Shown: positions 54,490-63,513, counted from the first letter of the stretch. The stretch is DNA of 64,000 bases from Burkholderia stabilis (GCF_001742165.1 NZ_CP016444.1:558001-622000); one strand, 5' to 3'. Made by a program: numbers and translations. Notes: generated by a model not told the origin, from the letters alone.

Positions 54490-55850
54490 TGACGGGATTC
54501 GATCCGATGGTGCGCCGCGCCGGAATCGACTGGCGCGAGCATTTCACCCGGCTCGCCGACGACGCGCAACGTCTGACGGCGTCGGCGGAAACCGTATTGC
54601 TCGGCTTCTCCGGCGAAACGTCCGACTTCATCCGCTTCAATGGCGGCAGGATTCGCCAGACCGGGCGTGTCACGCAGGGGCGGCTGTCCGTGCGGCTCAT
54701 CGACGGGGCGCGGCAGGCGCACTCGTCGCTGACCATCTGCGGCGATCCGGCGGCCGACCTGCCCGAACTGGCGGCCGCGTTGGCCGTGCTGCGTGACGGC
54801 CTGCGCGATGCGCCGGACGACCCGCATCTGCTGTTCGATACCTCGTCATGGGTACAGGAAACGCGCCGCACCGGGCGCCTGCCGGATGCGGACGGGCTCG
54901 CGCAGGTCGTGGCCGAATGCGCGCGCGGGCTCGACTTCGTCGGCTTTTACGCGGGTGGCACGCAGGCGCGAGGTTTCGCGTCGTCGACCGGCAGCCGCGG
55001 CTGGTACGAGGTCGAGAATTTCGACTTCAGCTGGTCGCTGTACGATCCGAGCGGCCGTGCGATCAAGACCGTCTATGCGGGCGACGACTGGAGCGATGCG
55101 GCGTTCGCGGCCAGGGTGGACGCGGCCGCCGCGCGTTTGCCCGTGCTCGGCCGCACGCCGAAGGCGCTTTCTCCCGGGCGCTACCGGACTTATTTCGCAC
55201 CGGACGCCGTCAACGAGATGACGGCCCTGCTCGGCTGGAGCGGCTTTTCCGCGCGCGCGCTGGCGAGTGCCCGCAGCCCGCTGCATCGCCTGTACGCCGG
55301 CGAGGTGGCGCTCGATCCACGCGTGTCGATCACCGAGGATTTTTCGCTGGGCATCGCGCCGGCGTTCAATACGGACGGCTACCGACGCGACAGCGTGCCC
55401 CTCGTCGTCGAAGGGCGTGGCGCGGGGCAGCTCGTGTGCGCACGCACTTCACGCGAGCATGGGCGCGCCCCGAACGGCTCGGACGATGGAGAGTCGCCGC
55501 AATCGCTGACGATGACGGGTGGCACGCTCGCCGATGCCGACGTGCTCGCCGCGCTCGACACGGGGCTTTACGTCGGTAACCTCTGGTACCTGAACTTCTC
55601 GGACCCGATCGCATGCCGGATGACGGGGATGACGCGGTTCGCGACGTTCTGGGTCGAAAGCGGGCGAATCGTCGCGCCGGTCGACGCAATGCGGTTCGAC
55701 GACAGCGTCTACCGGCTGTTTGGCTCGGAACTCGAGCAGCTCGGCGCGACACCGGCGTTGCTCGTGAACGACAGCACGTACGGCGAGCGGGCCACCGGCG
55801 GCGCGAAGCTGCCGGGGCTGCTCGCGCGCTCGTTCGAACTCACGCTGTAG
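54489..55850 (+). CDS. TldE/PmbA-type partner of TldD
   Basis: A 453-residue member of the same superfamily without an HEXXXH site. TldE-like subunits lack zinc but shape the substrate tunnel with TldD. Recognisable segments are LLGFSGETSDFIRFNGGRIR near residues 38-57, VGFYAGGTQARGFASSTGSR near 151-170 and MTGMTRFATFWVESGRI near 378-394. The ATG overlaps the tldD stop by one base (TGATG), which indicates tight translational coupling and a 1:1 complex. It is the last gene of the operon; a 446-base spacer follows. Confidence 0.88.
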   Translation: MTGFDPMVRRAGIDWREHFTRLADDAQRLTASAETVLLGFSGETSDFIRFNGGRIRQTGRVTQGRLSVRLIDGARQAHSSLTICGDPAADLPELAAALAVLRDGLRDAPDDPHLLFDTSSWVQETRRTGRLPDADGLAQVVAECARGLDFVGFYAGGTQARGFASSTGSRGWYEVENFDFSWSLYDPSGRAIKTVYAGDDWSDAAFAARVDAAAARLPVLGRTPKALSPGRYRTYFAPDAVNEMTALLGWSGFSARALASARSPLHRLYAGEVALDPRVSITEDFSLGIAPAFNTDGYRRDSVPLVVEGRGAGQLVCARTSREHGRAPNGSDDGESPQSLTMTGGTLADADVLAALDTGLYVGNLWYLNFSDPIACRMTGMTRFATFWVESGRIVAPVDAMRFDDSVYRLFGSELEQLGATPALLVNDSTYGERATGGAKLPGLLARSFELTL

Positions 55851-56296
55851 CCCGTTCGCCGGCACACGCCGATCCATCTGGAAGCGGGACATTCCGGCAT
55901 GATGTTGTCGTCGAGACCACGAGGTCATGCCGTGAATGACGAGCGCGGTAAAGCACTTCACTCGGGAGATAGTCCGGATAACTACCGGTTTGAGTGTATT
56001 TCGTCAGCGAATGAGGGTGCCTGACGTGGTTCTTCCCCGCGTGGCACCGATCATCCAATTTCCAGTTCTGGAAAAGATGCGTTGATCTCGTCGGGGGAGC
56101 ACTCTCGTCCGCTGACCACTCGCGGCCTGAATTTCGCGCCCTCGGTCCCGCTTCGCTGCAAATCGGCCGCGAATGCAATATATTCCGCGGTGATCGTGGC
56201 GCGCGGCAATCGAGTCCCTTCATCGTGGAAACGTATCGCCTTCACCACTACCGACCGACACCTGAAATAAATCAGGCTCAACCATATCAGCGACTT
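55851..56296. other. Intergenic region, 446 bases, after the Yej/TldDE operon
   Basis: An inverted repeat CGGCATGA (55895-55902) with TCATGCCG (55925-55932) lies 45 bases past the last stop and may end the transcript. On the minus strand 56051-56240 reads as about 60 protein-like residues (HDEGTRLPRATITAEY, then SPDEINASFPELEIG) with no clear start, which may be a gene remnant of unknown origin. Confidence 0.45.
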
Positions 56297-56809
56297 ATGT
56301 TCTCGAAGACATTCCGGACCCTCGGCGTGGTTGCCGCAATTTTCGCGCTCCATGCGCAAGCACAATCCACCGAACCGACGACGGTTCCCGAACAACTCCC
56401 GTATGACATCCCCTACGGTCCGCCCATCAAGCTGGCGCAGGCACGCACCATCATTTCGGCAGCCGAAGCAGAGGCGCGACGTCGAAACTGGAAATATGCT
56501 GTTGCCGTCGTCGATAGCGGCGGGAATCTGGTTTCGTGCGACAAAATGGACGGCACACAACTCGCATCTGTTGAAATCGCGGAAGCAAAGGCGCGAGCGT
56601 CGGTGCGTTTTCGAAGACAGACCCGGGATATGCAGAACGCAATCAACCACGGGGCGACCGGCAACCTCAGCATTCCAGGCATTCTTGCCGGAGAAGGGGG
56701 TATCCCGATCGTGATCGACGGGCAGCTGATCGGCGCCATCGGGACCAGCGGCGGTGCGGGTGTGCAGGATAGCGTCATCGCGGCCGCGGGCGCTGCGGCA
56801 ATCAGGTGA
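56297..56809 (+). CDS. GlcG/HbpS-family (DUF336) exported protein
   Basis: A 170-residue protein with a Sec signal peptide (cleavage near ALHAQAQ, residues 16-22) and the GlcG/HbpS domain. The marks are LAQARTIISAAEAEARRRNW near residues 47-66, YAVAVVDSGGNLVSCDKMDG near 68-87, and the glycine-rich end GGIPIVIDGQLIGAIGTSGG. HbpS-like proteins bind heme or act in redox sensing; GlcG-like ones sit beside glycolate and alcohol oxidases. Here it precedes a periplasmic FAD dehydrogenase operon by about 500 bases. The ATG at 56297 was chosen because the frame upstream of it does not look secreted. Confidence 0.85.
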   Translation: MFSKTFRTLGVVAAIFALHAQAQSTEPTTVPEQLPYDIPYGPPIKLAQARTIISAAEAEARRRNWKYAVAVVDSGGNLVSCDKMDGTQLASVEIAEAKARASVRFRRQTRDMQNAINHGATGNLSIPGILAGEGGIPIVIDGQLIGAIGTSGGAGVQDSVIAAAGAAAIR

Positions 56810-57313
56810 GTCGCAGCGTCATTCGCCCTCGATCGCCATGCAGTGTCGCTGCCGGTTATCGTGACAGGCATGGTGTCGATTCCGCGAGAATTCTTTCAAA
56901 TAAATAATAGAAATCTGACGTTTTTATTTCGATCGGTTTTTCGCTTGCTCGATGCCGATGACGGTCCGATGGATTCGGCGTTCGAACTCATCGCGAAAAT
57001 ACGCGAATCGGTCGATCTCGATACACTGCTGCCTTCTCGATGAAAATTCAAGCGAGTACTGGACGCACAAATGGAACCGGTTCCATAATCCGATACCCGT
57101 GCCATGTTCAGCTTGAAAGAACAAATCCGATTTACACGACGTATGCAATACTTTGCTCAACCGGCAACGGTCGTTTGACGGTGCGTCTGGATGGGCGGAG
57201 CAGTGCCGTGGAGGGGGCAGGTCGGCTGTTGCGGCCCGAAGCGACTCCCGTCGCGGAACATTCGGAAGAATGAAAGCATGCGAGCAACCTCTCGCGAAAA
57301 AGACGAAAACCAC
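56810..57313. other. Intergenic region, 504 bases, before the FAD dehydrogenase operon
   Basis: No supported gene. The first part is AT-rich. It contains the LacI-type palindrome at 57071-57086. An in-frame ATG at 57278, 36 bases before the chosen start of the next gene, could also be used. Confidence 0.5.
57071..57086. promoter_or_regulatory. Perfect 16-base palindrome, LacI-type operator candidate
   Basis: ATGGAACCGGTTCCAT is fully symmetric with a central CCGG, the layout of LacI/GntR-family operators controlling sugar and sugar-acid genes. It lies 243 bases upstream of the FAD dehydrogenase small subunit. No LacI-type gene is encoded in this window. Confidence 0.55.
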
Positions 57314-57904
57314 ATGCCCTCACACGATCATGAAAGGCGCGTCACTGCGCGCGCCGGCGTTACCCGGAGAGCGGCCCTGAAGGTCATGGCGGCGGCGCTG
57401 ACGCAAGTCGGGCTGTTCACCTCTGCGCCCGAATATGCATTCGCGCAGCAGCCGTCGCTCGACGGCAAGACCTTTCTTGCGCTATCGCAAGCGCTGACCG
57501 GCCACGCGAATCTCGACCCGGCGACGGCTTTGCGCCTCGTCGACGCATTCCATCGCACGGACGCCGGTTTTGCCGCGCGTGCGGCCGCGCTGGCGCAACG
57601 CGTCCGCGCCGGCCAGACTCCCGCGCAACTGCTGGCCGATGCCGACGGCGCCGGTCTGCACGACACGGCGCTCGCGATCGTCGCTGCGTGGTACACGGGC
57701 ACCGTCGGGCATGGCCAGAAGGCCGTGATGGTCACGTATGCCGAGGCGCTGATGTACGACACCGTCCACGACGGCATGAGCGCGCCGACCTATTGTTCGA
57801 ACGGACCGCTGTGGTGGACCGCCGAACCGCCGCCGGCCGATGTCGCGCCGCCCCGTAAAACGGTTGCGTCAGCAACCAACCCGCACCTGCAAAAGCGCGT
57901 CTGA
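57314..57904 (+). CDS. Small (gamma) subunit of an FAD-dependent periplasmic dehydrogenase
   Basis: A 196-residue protein with a twin-arginine signal (TRRAALKVMAAALTQVG near residues 17-33, then cleavage near AFAQQP). The body is alpha-helical and resembles the small subunit of gluconate, sorbitol and B. cepacia FAD-glucose dehydrogenases. In those enzymes the catalytic subunit has no signal and is carried out folded, hitch-hiking on this one. The GMC gene follows after five bases. The start could also be 57278. Confidence 0.87.
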   Translation: MPSHDHERRVTARAGVTRRAALKVMAAALTQVGLFTSAPEYAFAQQPSLDGKTFLALSQALTGHANLDPATALRLVDAFHRTDAGFAARAAALAQRVRAGQTPAQLLADADGAGLHDTALAIVAAWYTGTVGHGQKAVMVTYAEALMYDTVHDGMSAPTYCSNGPLWWTAEPPPADVAPPRKTVASATNPHLQKRV

Positions 57905-57909
57905 TTCCC

Positions 57910-59562
57910 ATGAGAACTCCCGTATTTGAATCCAGCGGCGACGTGTCTGCCGACGTCGTGATCGTGGGGTCCGGCGTAGTTGGCGGCCTGATCGCCGACC
58001 AGTTGGTCAGCCAGGGCCATTCGGTGCTGATCCTCGAATCCGGCCTGCGCATCGAGCGCGGGCAGGCGGTCGAGAACTGGCGCAACATGCCGTTCGACAA
58101 TCGCGTCGGCTCGGACTTCCAGGGGCTCTATCCGCAGGCGCCGAATGCGCCGGCCCCGCTGTATTTCCCGAAGAACAACTACGTCGGCCTGAGCGGTCGT
58201 GACGGGCAGAGCTTCCAGCAGGGCTATCTGCGCACCGTCGGCGGCACGACGTGGCACTGGGCTGCTTCGAGCTGGCGGCATCTGCCGGTTGATTTCCGGA
58301 TGAAGTCGACGTATGGCGTCGGCCGCGACTGGCCGATCTCCTATGACGATCTCGAGCCGTACTACTGCCGTGCAGAAGAGGAAATGGGTGTCGCCGGGCC
58401 GAGCGATCCGACCATGCAGTCGCCGTCGCAGCGCAGCCGCCCGTATCCGATGGACATGGTGCCGTGGGGGCATGGTGACCGGCGCTTTGCCGAAATCGTC
58501 AATGCGCACGGTTATCGGTCGATCCCGATTCCGCAGGCGCGCAGCACGCGGCCATGGCATGGTCGTCCGACCTGTTGCGGCAACAACAACTGCCAGCCGA
58601 TCTGCCCGATCGGTGCGATGTACAACGGCATCCATCATATCGAGCGCGCGGAACGCAAGGGCGCGAAGGTGCTCGCCGAATCGGTCGTCTACAAGATCGA
58701 CACCGATGCGAACAACCGCGTGACGGCCGTGCACTGGTACGACGCGTCGCACAAGTCGCACAAGGCGAGCGGCAAGATGTTCGTGCTCGCGTGCAACGGC
58801 ATCGAGACGCCGCGCCTGTTGCTGCTCGCCGCGAACGAGCGCAATCCGCACGGCATCGCGAACGGCTCGGACCAGGTCGGCCGCAACATGATGGATCACT
58901 CGGGTTTCCACTGCACGTTCCTTGCGAACGAGCCGATGTGGCTCGGCCGCGGCCCCGCACAGAGCAGTTGCATCGTCGGCCCGCGCGACGGCGATTTCCG
59001 CGGGCAGTATTCGGCGAACAAGATGATCCTGAACAATATCTCGCGTGTCGGGCCGGCCACGCAGCAGGCGCTGAAGCTCGGCCTGGTCGGTCAGGCGCTC
59101 GACGAGGAAATCCGGCGCCGCGCGATATACGGCGTCGACCTGTCGATCAGCCTCGAACCGCTGCCGGATCCGAACAACCGCCTGACGCTCAGCAAGACGC
59201 GCGTCGACCCGCTCGGCCTCGCATGCCCGGACATCCACTACGACGTGGGTGACTACGTGCGGGACGGCTACGCCGCCGCATGCAAGCAACTCACGCACAT
59301 CGGTCGCCTGTTCGATGCAGTCGAGTTCAACATCACGACGACGCTGAACGCGAACAATCACATCATGGGCGGCACCATCATGGGCTCCGATCCGAAGAAT
59401 TCGGTCGTCGACGGAGACTGCCGCACGCACGATCACGCGAACCTGTGGCTGCCGGGCGGCGGCGCGATGCCGTCGGCATCCGTCGTCAACACGACGCTGT
59501 CGATGGCGGCGCTCGGCCTGAAGGCCGCGGATTCGATTTCCGCAAGCCTCACGAAGGGTTGA
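57910..59562 (+). CDS. GMC-family catalytic subunit of the FAD-dependent dehydrogenase
   Basis: A 550-residue flavoprotein with FAD motif GSGVVG at residues 20-25 and no signal peptide of its own. Cysteines 222, 223, 228 and 232 (in TCCGNNNCQPIC) match the spacing of the 3Fe-4S cluster ligands of B. cepacia FAD-glucose dehydrogenase. The active-site His/Asn ending is visible in the segment GGGAMPSASVVNTTLSMAAL near 516-535. It oxidises a sugar, polyol or sugar acid at the periplasmic face. The substrate cannot be read from the sequence. The gene sits five bases after the small subunit and five before the cytochrome. Confidence 0.93.
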   Translation: MRTPVFESSGDVSADVVIVGSGVVGGLIADQLVSQGHSVLILESGLRIERGQAVENWRNMPFDNRVGSDFQGLYPQAPNAPAPLYFPKNNYVGLSGRDGQSFQQGYLRTVGGTTWHWAASSWRHLPVDFRMKSTYGVGRDWPISYDDLEPYYCRAEEEMGVAGPSDPTMQSPSQRSRPYPMDMVPWGHGDRRFAEIVNAHGYRSIPIPQARSTRPWHGRPTCCGNNNCQPICPIGAMYNGIHHIERAERKGAKVLAESVVYKIDTDANNRVTAVHWYDASHKSHKASGKMFVLACNGIETPRLLLLAANERNPHGIANGSDQVGRNMMDHSGFHCTFLANEPMWLGRGPAQSSCIVGPRDGDFRGQYSANKMILNNISRVGPATQQALKLGLVGQALDEEIRRRAIYGVDLSISLEPLPDPNNRLTLSKTRVDPLGLACPDIHYDVGDYVRDGYAAACKQLTHIGRLFDAVEFNITTTLNANNHIMGGTIMGSDPKNSVVDGDCRTHDHANLWLPGGGAMPSASVVNTTLSMAALGLKAADSISASLTKG

Positions 59563-59566
59563 TTCG

Positions 59567-61075
59567 ATGAAACACACGATTCAACGACAACTTCGGCTGC
59601 TGCGCAGCGCTGGCTATCGCACGGCCGTCGCACTCGGACTGTTCGGCATCGTTTGCGGGTCACCCGCGTTTGCGCAGGAGGCCGCGGCCGGTACGACATC
59701 GGCCGACGCCGCGCTGATCGACAAGGGCCGTCAGATCGCGGTCGCGGCGGACTGCATGGCATGCCATACGGCGCTCGACGGCGGCAAGCCGTTCGCGGGC
59801 GGGTACGGCATTGCGTCGCCGATGGGGCAGATCTATTCGAGCAACATCACACCGTCGAAAACAGCCGGCATCGGCAATTACACGGAGGCGCAGTTCGCGC
59901 GCGCGCTGCGCGAAGGCGTGCGCGCGGACGGCGCACACCTGTATCCTGCGATGCCGTATACGTCCTACAGCGGCCTCAGCGACGACGACGTGCACGCACT
60001 TTACGGCTACTTCATGCATGCCGTGAAGCCGGTCGACGAACCCGCGCCGGTCACGAACCTGCCGTTCCCGTTCGGCATGCGCGTGGCGATGGCGGGCTGG
60101 AACATGCTGTTCCTGTCGAACAAGCGCTTCGAACCCGATCCGGCTCACGACGCGCAGTGGAACCGCGGCGCCTACCTGACCAACGTGCTCGCGCACTGCA
60201 GCGCGTGCCACACGCCGCGCAACGCGCTGATGGCCGAAGACTTCGGCCGTAACCTGGGCGGTGCGCAGCTCGGTGCGTGGTATGCGCCGAACATCACGTC
60301 GGACCCGGTGAGCGGAATCGGCGCGTGGACCGACGACGAGCTGGTGTCGTACCTGAAGACTGGCCGCGCACCCGGCAAGAACCAGGCGGCCGGTCCGATG
60401 GCGGAAGCCGTGCAGAACAGCCTGCAGTATCTGTCGGACGCGGACCTGCAATCGATCGTCACGTATCTGCGCAGCACGAAGCCGATCCGCGACGCGCGCG
60501 AATCCGTACCGGCATTCGAGCATGGCCGCGCGGTCAGCAGCGAAGGGACGCTGCGCGGCACGTCCGCGCTGAATGCGAACGGCACGCTGTCGACGGGTGC
60601 GGCGCTGTTCAGCGGCTATTGCGCGAGCTGTCACCGGGTCGACGGCAAGGGCAGCCCGAGCCAGGCCTATCCGTCGCTGTCGAACAATACCGCCACGGGC
60701 TCGCGCAATCCGTCGAACCTGATTGCGGCGATCCTGTATGGCGTCGATCGCGAGGCGGGTGGCCAGCATGTGCTGATGCCTTCTTTCGGCGAGGATTCCT
60801 ACGTCCAGCCGCTGAAGGATGATCAGATCGCCGCGATCGCGAACTACGTGCTCGCGCAGTACGGTAATGCCGACGTGACCGTGACGCAGGAAGACGTTGC
60901 CGTCGCGCGCAACGGCGGCCCGGTTCCGCTGCTCGTGCGGGCGCGTCCGTTGATGCTGGCGGCGCCGGTCGTTGTCGTGCTGCTGATCCTCTTCGGCATC
61001 ATGTTCCGGCGACACCGGGCAAGTCGCGCTGTCCGCACCGGCATCTCGCCTGACAACGCGGCTGGTCGCAGGTGA
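59567..61075 (+). CDS. Triheme cytochrome c subunit of the FAD-dependent dehydrogenase
   Basis: A 502-residue membrane-bound cytochrome. Heme motifs are CMACH (63-67), CSACH (211-215) and CASCH (352-356). A signal peptide ends near FAQEAA, and a C-terminal helix (LMLAAPVVVVLLILFGIMF near 462-480) anchors it. It passes electrons from the GMC subunit to ubiquinone. The extra C-terminal anchor and about 75 more residues set it apart from the smaller B. cepacia glucose dehydrogenase cytochrome. It is a paralogue of the cytochrome at 29-30 kb. Confidence 0.93.
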   Translation: MKHTIQRQLRLLRSAGYRTAVALGLFGIVCGSPAFAQEAAAGTTSADAALIDKGRQIAVAADCMACHTALDGGKPFAGGYGIASPMGQIYSSNITPSKTAGIGNYTEAQFARALREGVRADGAHLYPAMPYTSYSGLSDDDVHALYGYFMHAVKPVDEPAPVTNLPFPFGMRVAMAGWNMLFLSNKRFEPDPAHDAQWNRGAYLTNVLAHCSACHTPRNALMAEDFGRNLGGAQLGAWYAPNITSDPVSGIGAWTDDELVSYLKTGRAPGKNQAAGPMAEAVQNSLQYLSDADLQSIVTYLRSTKPIRDARESVPAFEHGRAVSSEGTLRGTSALNANGTLSTGAALFSGYCASCHRVDGKGSPSQAYPSLSNNTATGSRNPSNLIAAILYGVDREAGGQHVLMPSFGEDSYVQPLKDDQIAAIANYVLAQYGNADVTVTQEDVAVARNGGPVPLLVRARPLMLAAPVVVVLLILFGIMFRRHRASRAVRTGISPDNAAGRR

Positions 61076-61324
61076 CGATCGGAGCGTCGGAGATTGATTC
61101 GACATCCTGCCCGATTTGCCTGAAAGTGTTTGAAGCCCGCCGGATTGTCGTTGACGGCGAATCGCATGCCTGGCGCGAAAGCTGGGCCGAGAACAGTATC
61201 GATCGCGGCCAGGCGATGATGACGGACGGGCACGGGCTATCCAACCCGCCTGGGTTCCCGCTGTCATACTTTCCTCATCCGGCGGCAGCGGTTGCTGCCG
61301 GAGCACGACAGCGCATCGAGGATC

Positions 61325-62629
61325 ATGTCCGACCTGTTTCACACTGACCCGCGCCGGCCGCTCGCCGAGGCGCTGCGGCCGACGACGCTTGCCGACGTGA
61401 TCGGTCAGTCACACCTGCTCGGCGAGGGTAAGCCGCTATGGCGTGCGTTCGAATCGGGCAAACCTCACTCGATGATCCTGTGGGGGCCGCCAGGTGTGGG
61501 CAAGACCACGCTTGCGCGGCTCACCGCGCAGGCGTTCGATTGCGAGTTCATCGCGCTGTCCGCGGTACTGGGCAGCATGAAGGACATCCGCGCCGCGATG
61601 GCGCGTGCGCAGGATGCACTCGAGCGCAACGGCCGCCGTACGATCCTCTTCGTCGACGAGATCCATCGCTTCAACAAGGGCCAACAGGAAGCGCTACTGC
61701 CATTCGTCAAATCAGGGCTCATGACGTTGATCGGCGCGACTACGGAGAACCCGAGCTTCGAAGTGAGCCGGGCCTTGCTGTCGCACGCGCAGGTCCACGT
61801 ACTGACACCGTTGACCGACGATGAATTGCGTCGCCTGTTCGAGCGTGCGCGCGGCACCGTACCTGGCGAGCTGGCGTTCGACGGCCAGGCGGTCGACACG
61901 CTGATCAGCTACGCGGACGGCGACGCGCGACGCCTGCTGAACCTGCTCGAGCAAGCCTGGTCGGCTGCGACGGCGGCAGGTGTGACTACGATCGACGCGG
62001 CTTTTGTCACCGGGGCATTGACGGTCGGCGCCCGGCGATTCGACAAGGGCGGCGAGAACTTCTACGACCAGATTTCAGCGTTGCACAAATCGGTGCGTGG
62101 CTCGAATCCGGACGCGGCGCTCTATTGGCTGTGCCGGATGCTGGACGGTGGCTGCGATCGCAAATACCTCGCGCGTCGGATCGTCGCGATCGCATGGGAC
62201 GACATCGGGCTTGCCGATCCTCGCGGGCCCAGGATGGCGAACGCCGCGGTCGAAGCCTGCGAACGGCTTGGTGCGCCGGACGGCGACCTGGCGCTCGCGC
62301 AGGCGGTGCTTTACCTCGCGTGCGCGGCGAAGAGCAACGCCGGCGGCATGGCGTTCATGCAGGCGAGGGCGTTTGTTCGGCAAGACCTACCGCGCGACGT
62401 GCCGCAGCATTTGCGGGACGCGCCGGCGCAGGTGCTGCGCGCGCTCGGCCACACGTATCGCGATCCGCATGATGAACCGCATGGGTACGCGGCGGGAGAA
62501 ACCTATTTGCCGGACGGAATGTACGAGCCGCATTGGTACCAGCCAGTGCCGCGTGGGGTCGAGGCGAGGATCGCCGAACGGCTTGCCTGGTTAGGCACGC
62601 TCGACCGGGGCGCAGGCAGGCGGGACTGA
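61325..62629 (+). CDS. rarA: Replication-associated recombination protein A (RarA/MgsA)
   Basis: A 434-residue AAA+ ATPase acting at stalled replication forks. Walker A is GPPGVGKT at residues 54-61, Walker B FVDEIH with Asp111-Glu112, sensor 1 in LIGATTENPSFEV near 141-153, and the C-terminal tetramerisation domain carries GARRFDKGGENFYDQISALH near 240-259. The ATG 61325 (MSDLFHTD) was chosen by family likeness. Its usual Burkholderia neighbours (lolA and serS) are not here; it stands between the FAD dehydrogenase and an IS21 remnant. It may be a second copy or a relocated gene. Confidence 0.95.
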   Translation: MSDLFHTDPRRPLAEALRPTTLADVIGQSHLLGEGKPLWRAFESGKPHSMILWGPPGVGKTTLARLTAQAFDCEFIALSAVLGSMKDIRAAMARAQDALERNGRRTILFVDEIHRFNKGQQEALLPFVKSGLMTLIGATTENPSFEVSRALLSHAQVHVLTPLTDDELRRLFERARGTVPGELAFDGQAVDTLISYADGDARRLLNLLEQAWSAATAAGVTTIDAAFVTGALTVGARRFDKGGENFYDQISALHKSVRGSNPDAALYWLCRMLDGGCDRKYLARRIVAIAWDDIGLADPRGPRMANAAVEACERLGAPDGDLALAQAVLYLACAAKSNAGGMAFMQARAFVRQDLPRDVPQHLRDAPAQVLRALGHTYRDPHDEPHGYAAGETYLPDGMYEPHWYQPVPRGVEARIAERLAWLGTLDRGAGRRD

Positions 62630-62714
62630 CGCGGAGCTGCAATTAGTCAAGCGGTGTCCGGATGATTGCGTGTGAACGATGCGTTCGATTCGCGGTGTGG
62701 GTATCTGGGCGGCA

Positions 62715-62829
62715 GGGCGCGCACCGTGTTTCGGGACAGGCCCGTGCGCCGCGCAATCTCGCACGGCGGGACCTTCTCGCGGAAATACATCCGCCTGATC
62801 CTGGCCTGCATGCCCATCGTGATCGCCCC
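62715..62829 (-). pseudogene. IS21-family transposase (IstA) N-terminal remnant
   Basis: From the minus-strand ATG at 62817 the sequence reads MGMQARIRRMYFREKVPPCE, then IARRTGLSRNTVRA. That is the N-terminal helix-turn-helix region typical of IstA. It then runs into unrelated sequence. No core, no istB and no intact terminal repeats were found. A possible old left end lies near 62875-62935 (GGTCGAAATTCAATGAAAA). Confidence 0.6.
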
Positions 62830-62940
62830 TGTATCCGCTGCTCAACGATTGAGCCGGGCATTCAATCACGTGGGTCGAAATTCAATGAAAACCACGAGCC
62901 CGGACGAGTCCATTACGGGTGCACGTCAACACTTGCCCCC

Positions 62941-63513
62941 TCACGCCTCGATCTCGACAACCCGCGCCAGCACCCGATCCAGCAACCCCTGCGCAAACGC
63001 GTACGCCGGCGTCTCAGTCGCGAACAGGATCCGGTAGACCAGCGGCGCGATGAGATAGTCCATCAAGGTCTGGCAAGTCGGTGGGGTTTCCCCGCGCGCC
63101 AGCGCCTGTTCGCGCATGAGGTCAAGCTGTTCCTCGATACAGTGCGCGCATTGCCCCGCATTGAGCGGATCGGTGCTGTTCAGCACATCACGAAGCAGCG
63201 TCCGGCCGACCTCGGACGACATCTCCTCGAGATACTGGGCCAGCCAGTTCTCCATGTCCTGTCGAAACGAGCCGGTGTCCGGCGGAAGACTGTCGGGCAG
63301 GAGATTCTCGATCGCCACGTCGGAAAGCAACTGCGGCAGGTCGCCCCAGCGCCGATAGATGGTCGACGGCGTCACGCCGGCGCGCGCCGCGATGGCCGGC
63401 ACGGTCAGGCCGTCCCGGCCGTTTTCCTGCTGGAGGCCGCGGACTGCGCGATGCACGGCCTCCTGTACGCGCGCGCTGCGACCACCTGGCCGCAATCCCT
63501 TTCTCGTCGTCAT
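62941..63513 (-). CDS. TetR/AcrR-family transcriptional regulator
   Basis: A 190-residue repressor. The N-terminal helix-turn-helix is LTVPAIAARAGVTPSTIYRRW near residues 36-56; the C-terminal ligand domain has the TetR_C-like SFRQDMENWLAQYLEEM pattern near 80-96. I start at the ATG 63513 (MTTRKGLRPG); the frame upstream is open but less convincing. It is transcribed divergently from an MFS transporter gene, the classic arrangement in which TetR proteins repress the adjacent exporter and themselves. Confidence 0.92.
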   Translation of the reverse strand: MTTRKGLRPGGRSARVQEAVHRAVRGLQQENGRDGLTVPAIAARAGVTPSTIYRRWGDLPQLLSDVAIENLLPDSLPPDTGSFRQDMENWLAQYLEEMSSEVGRTLLRDVLNSTDPLNAGQCAHCIEEQLDLMREQALARGETPPTCQTLMDYLIAPLVYRILFATETPAYAFAQGLLDRVLARVVEIEA

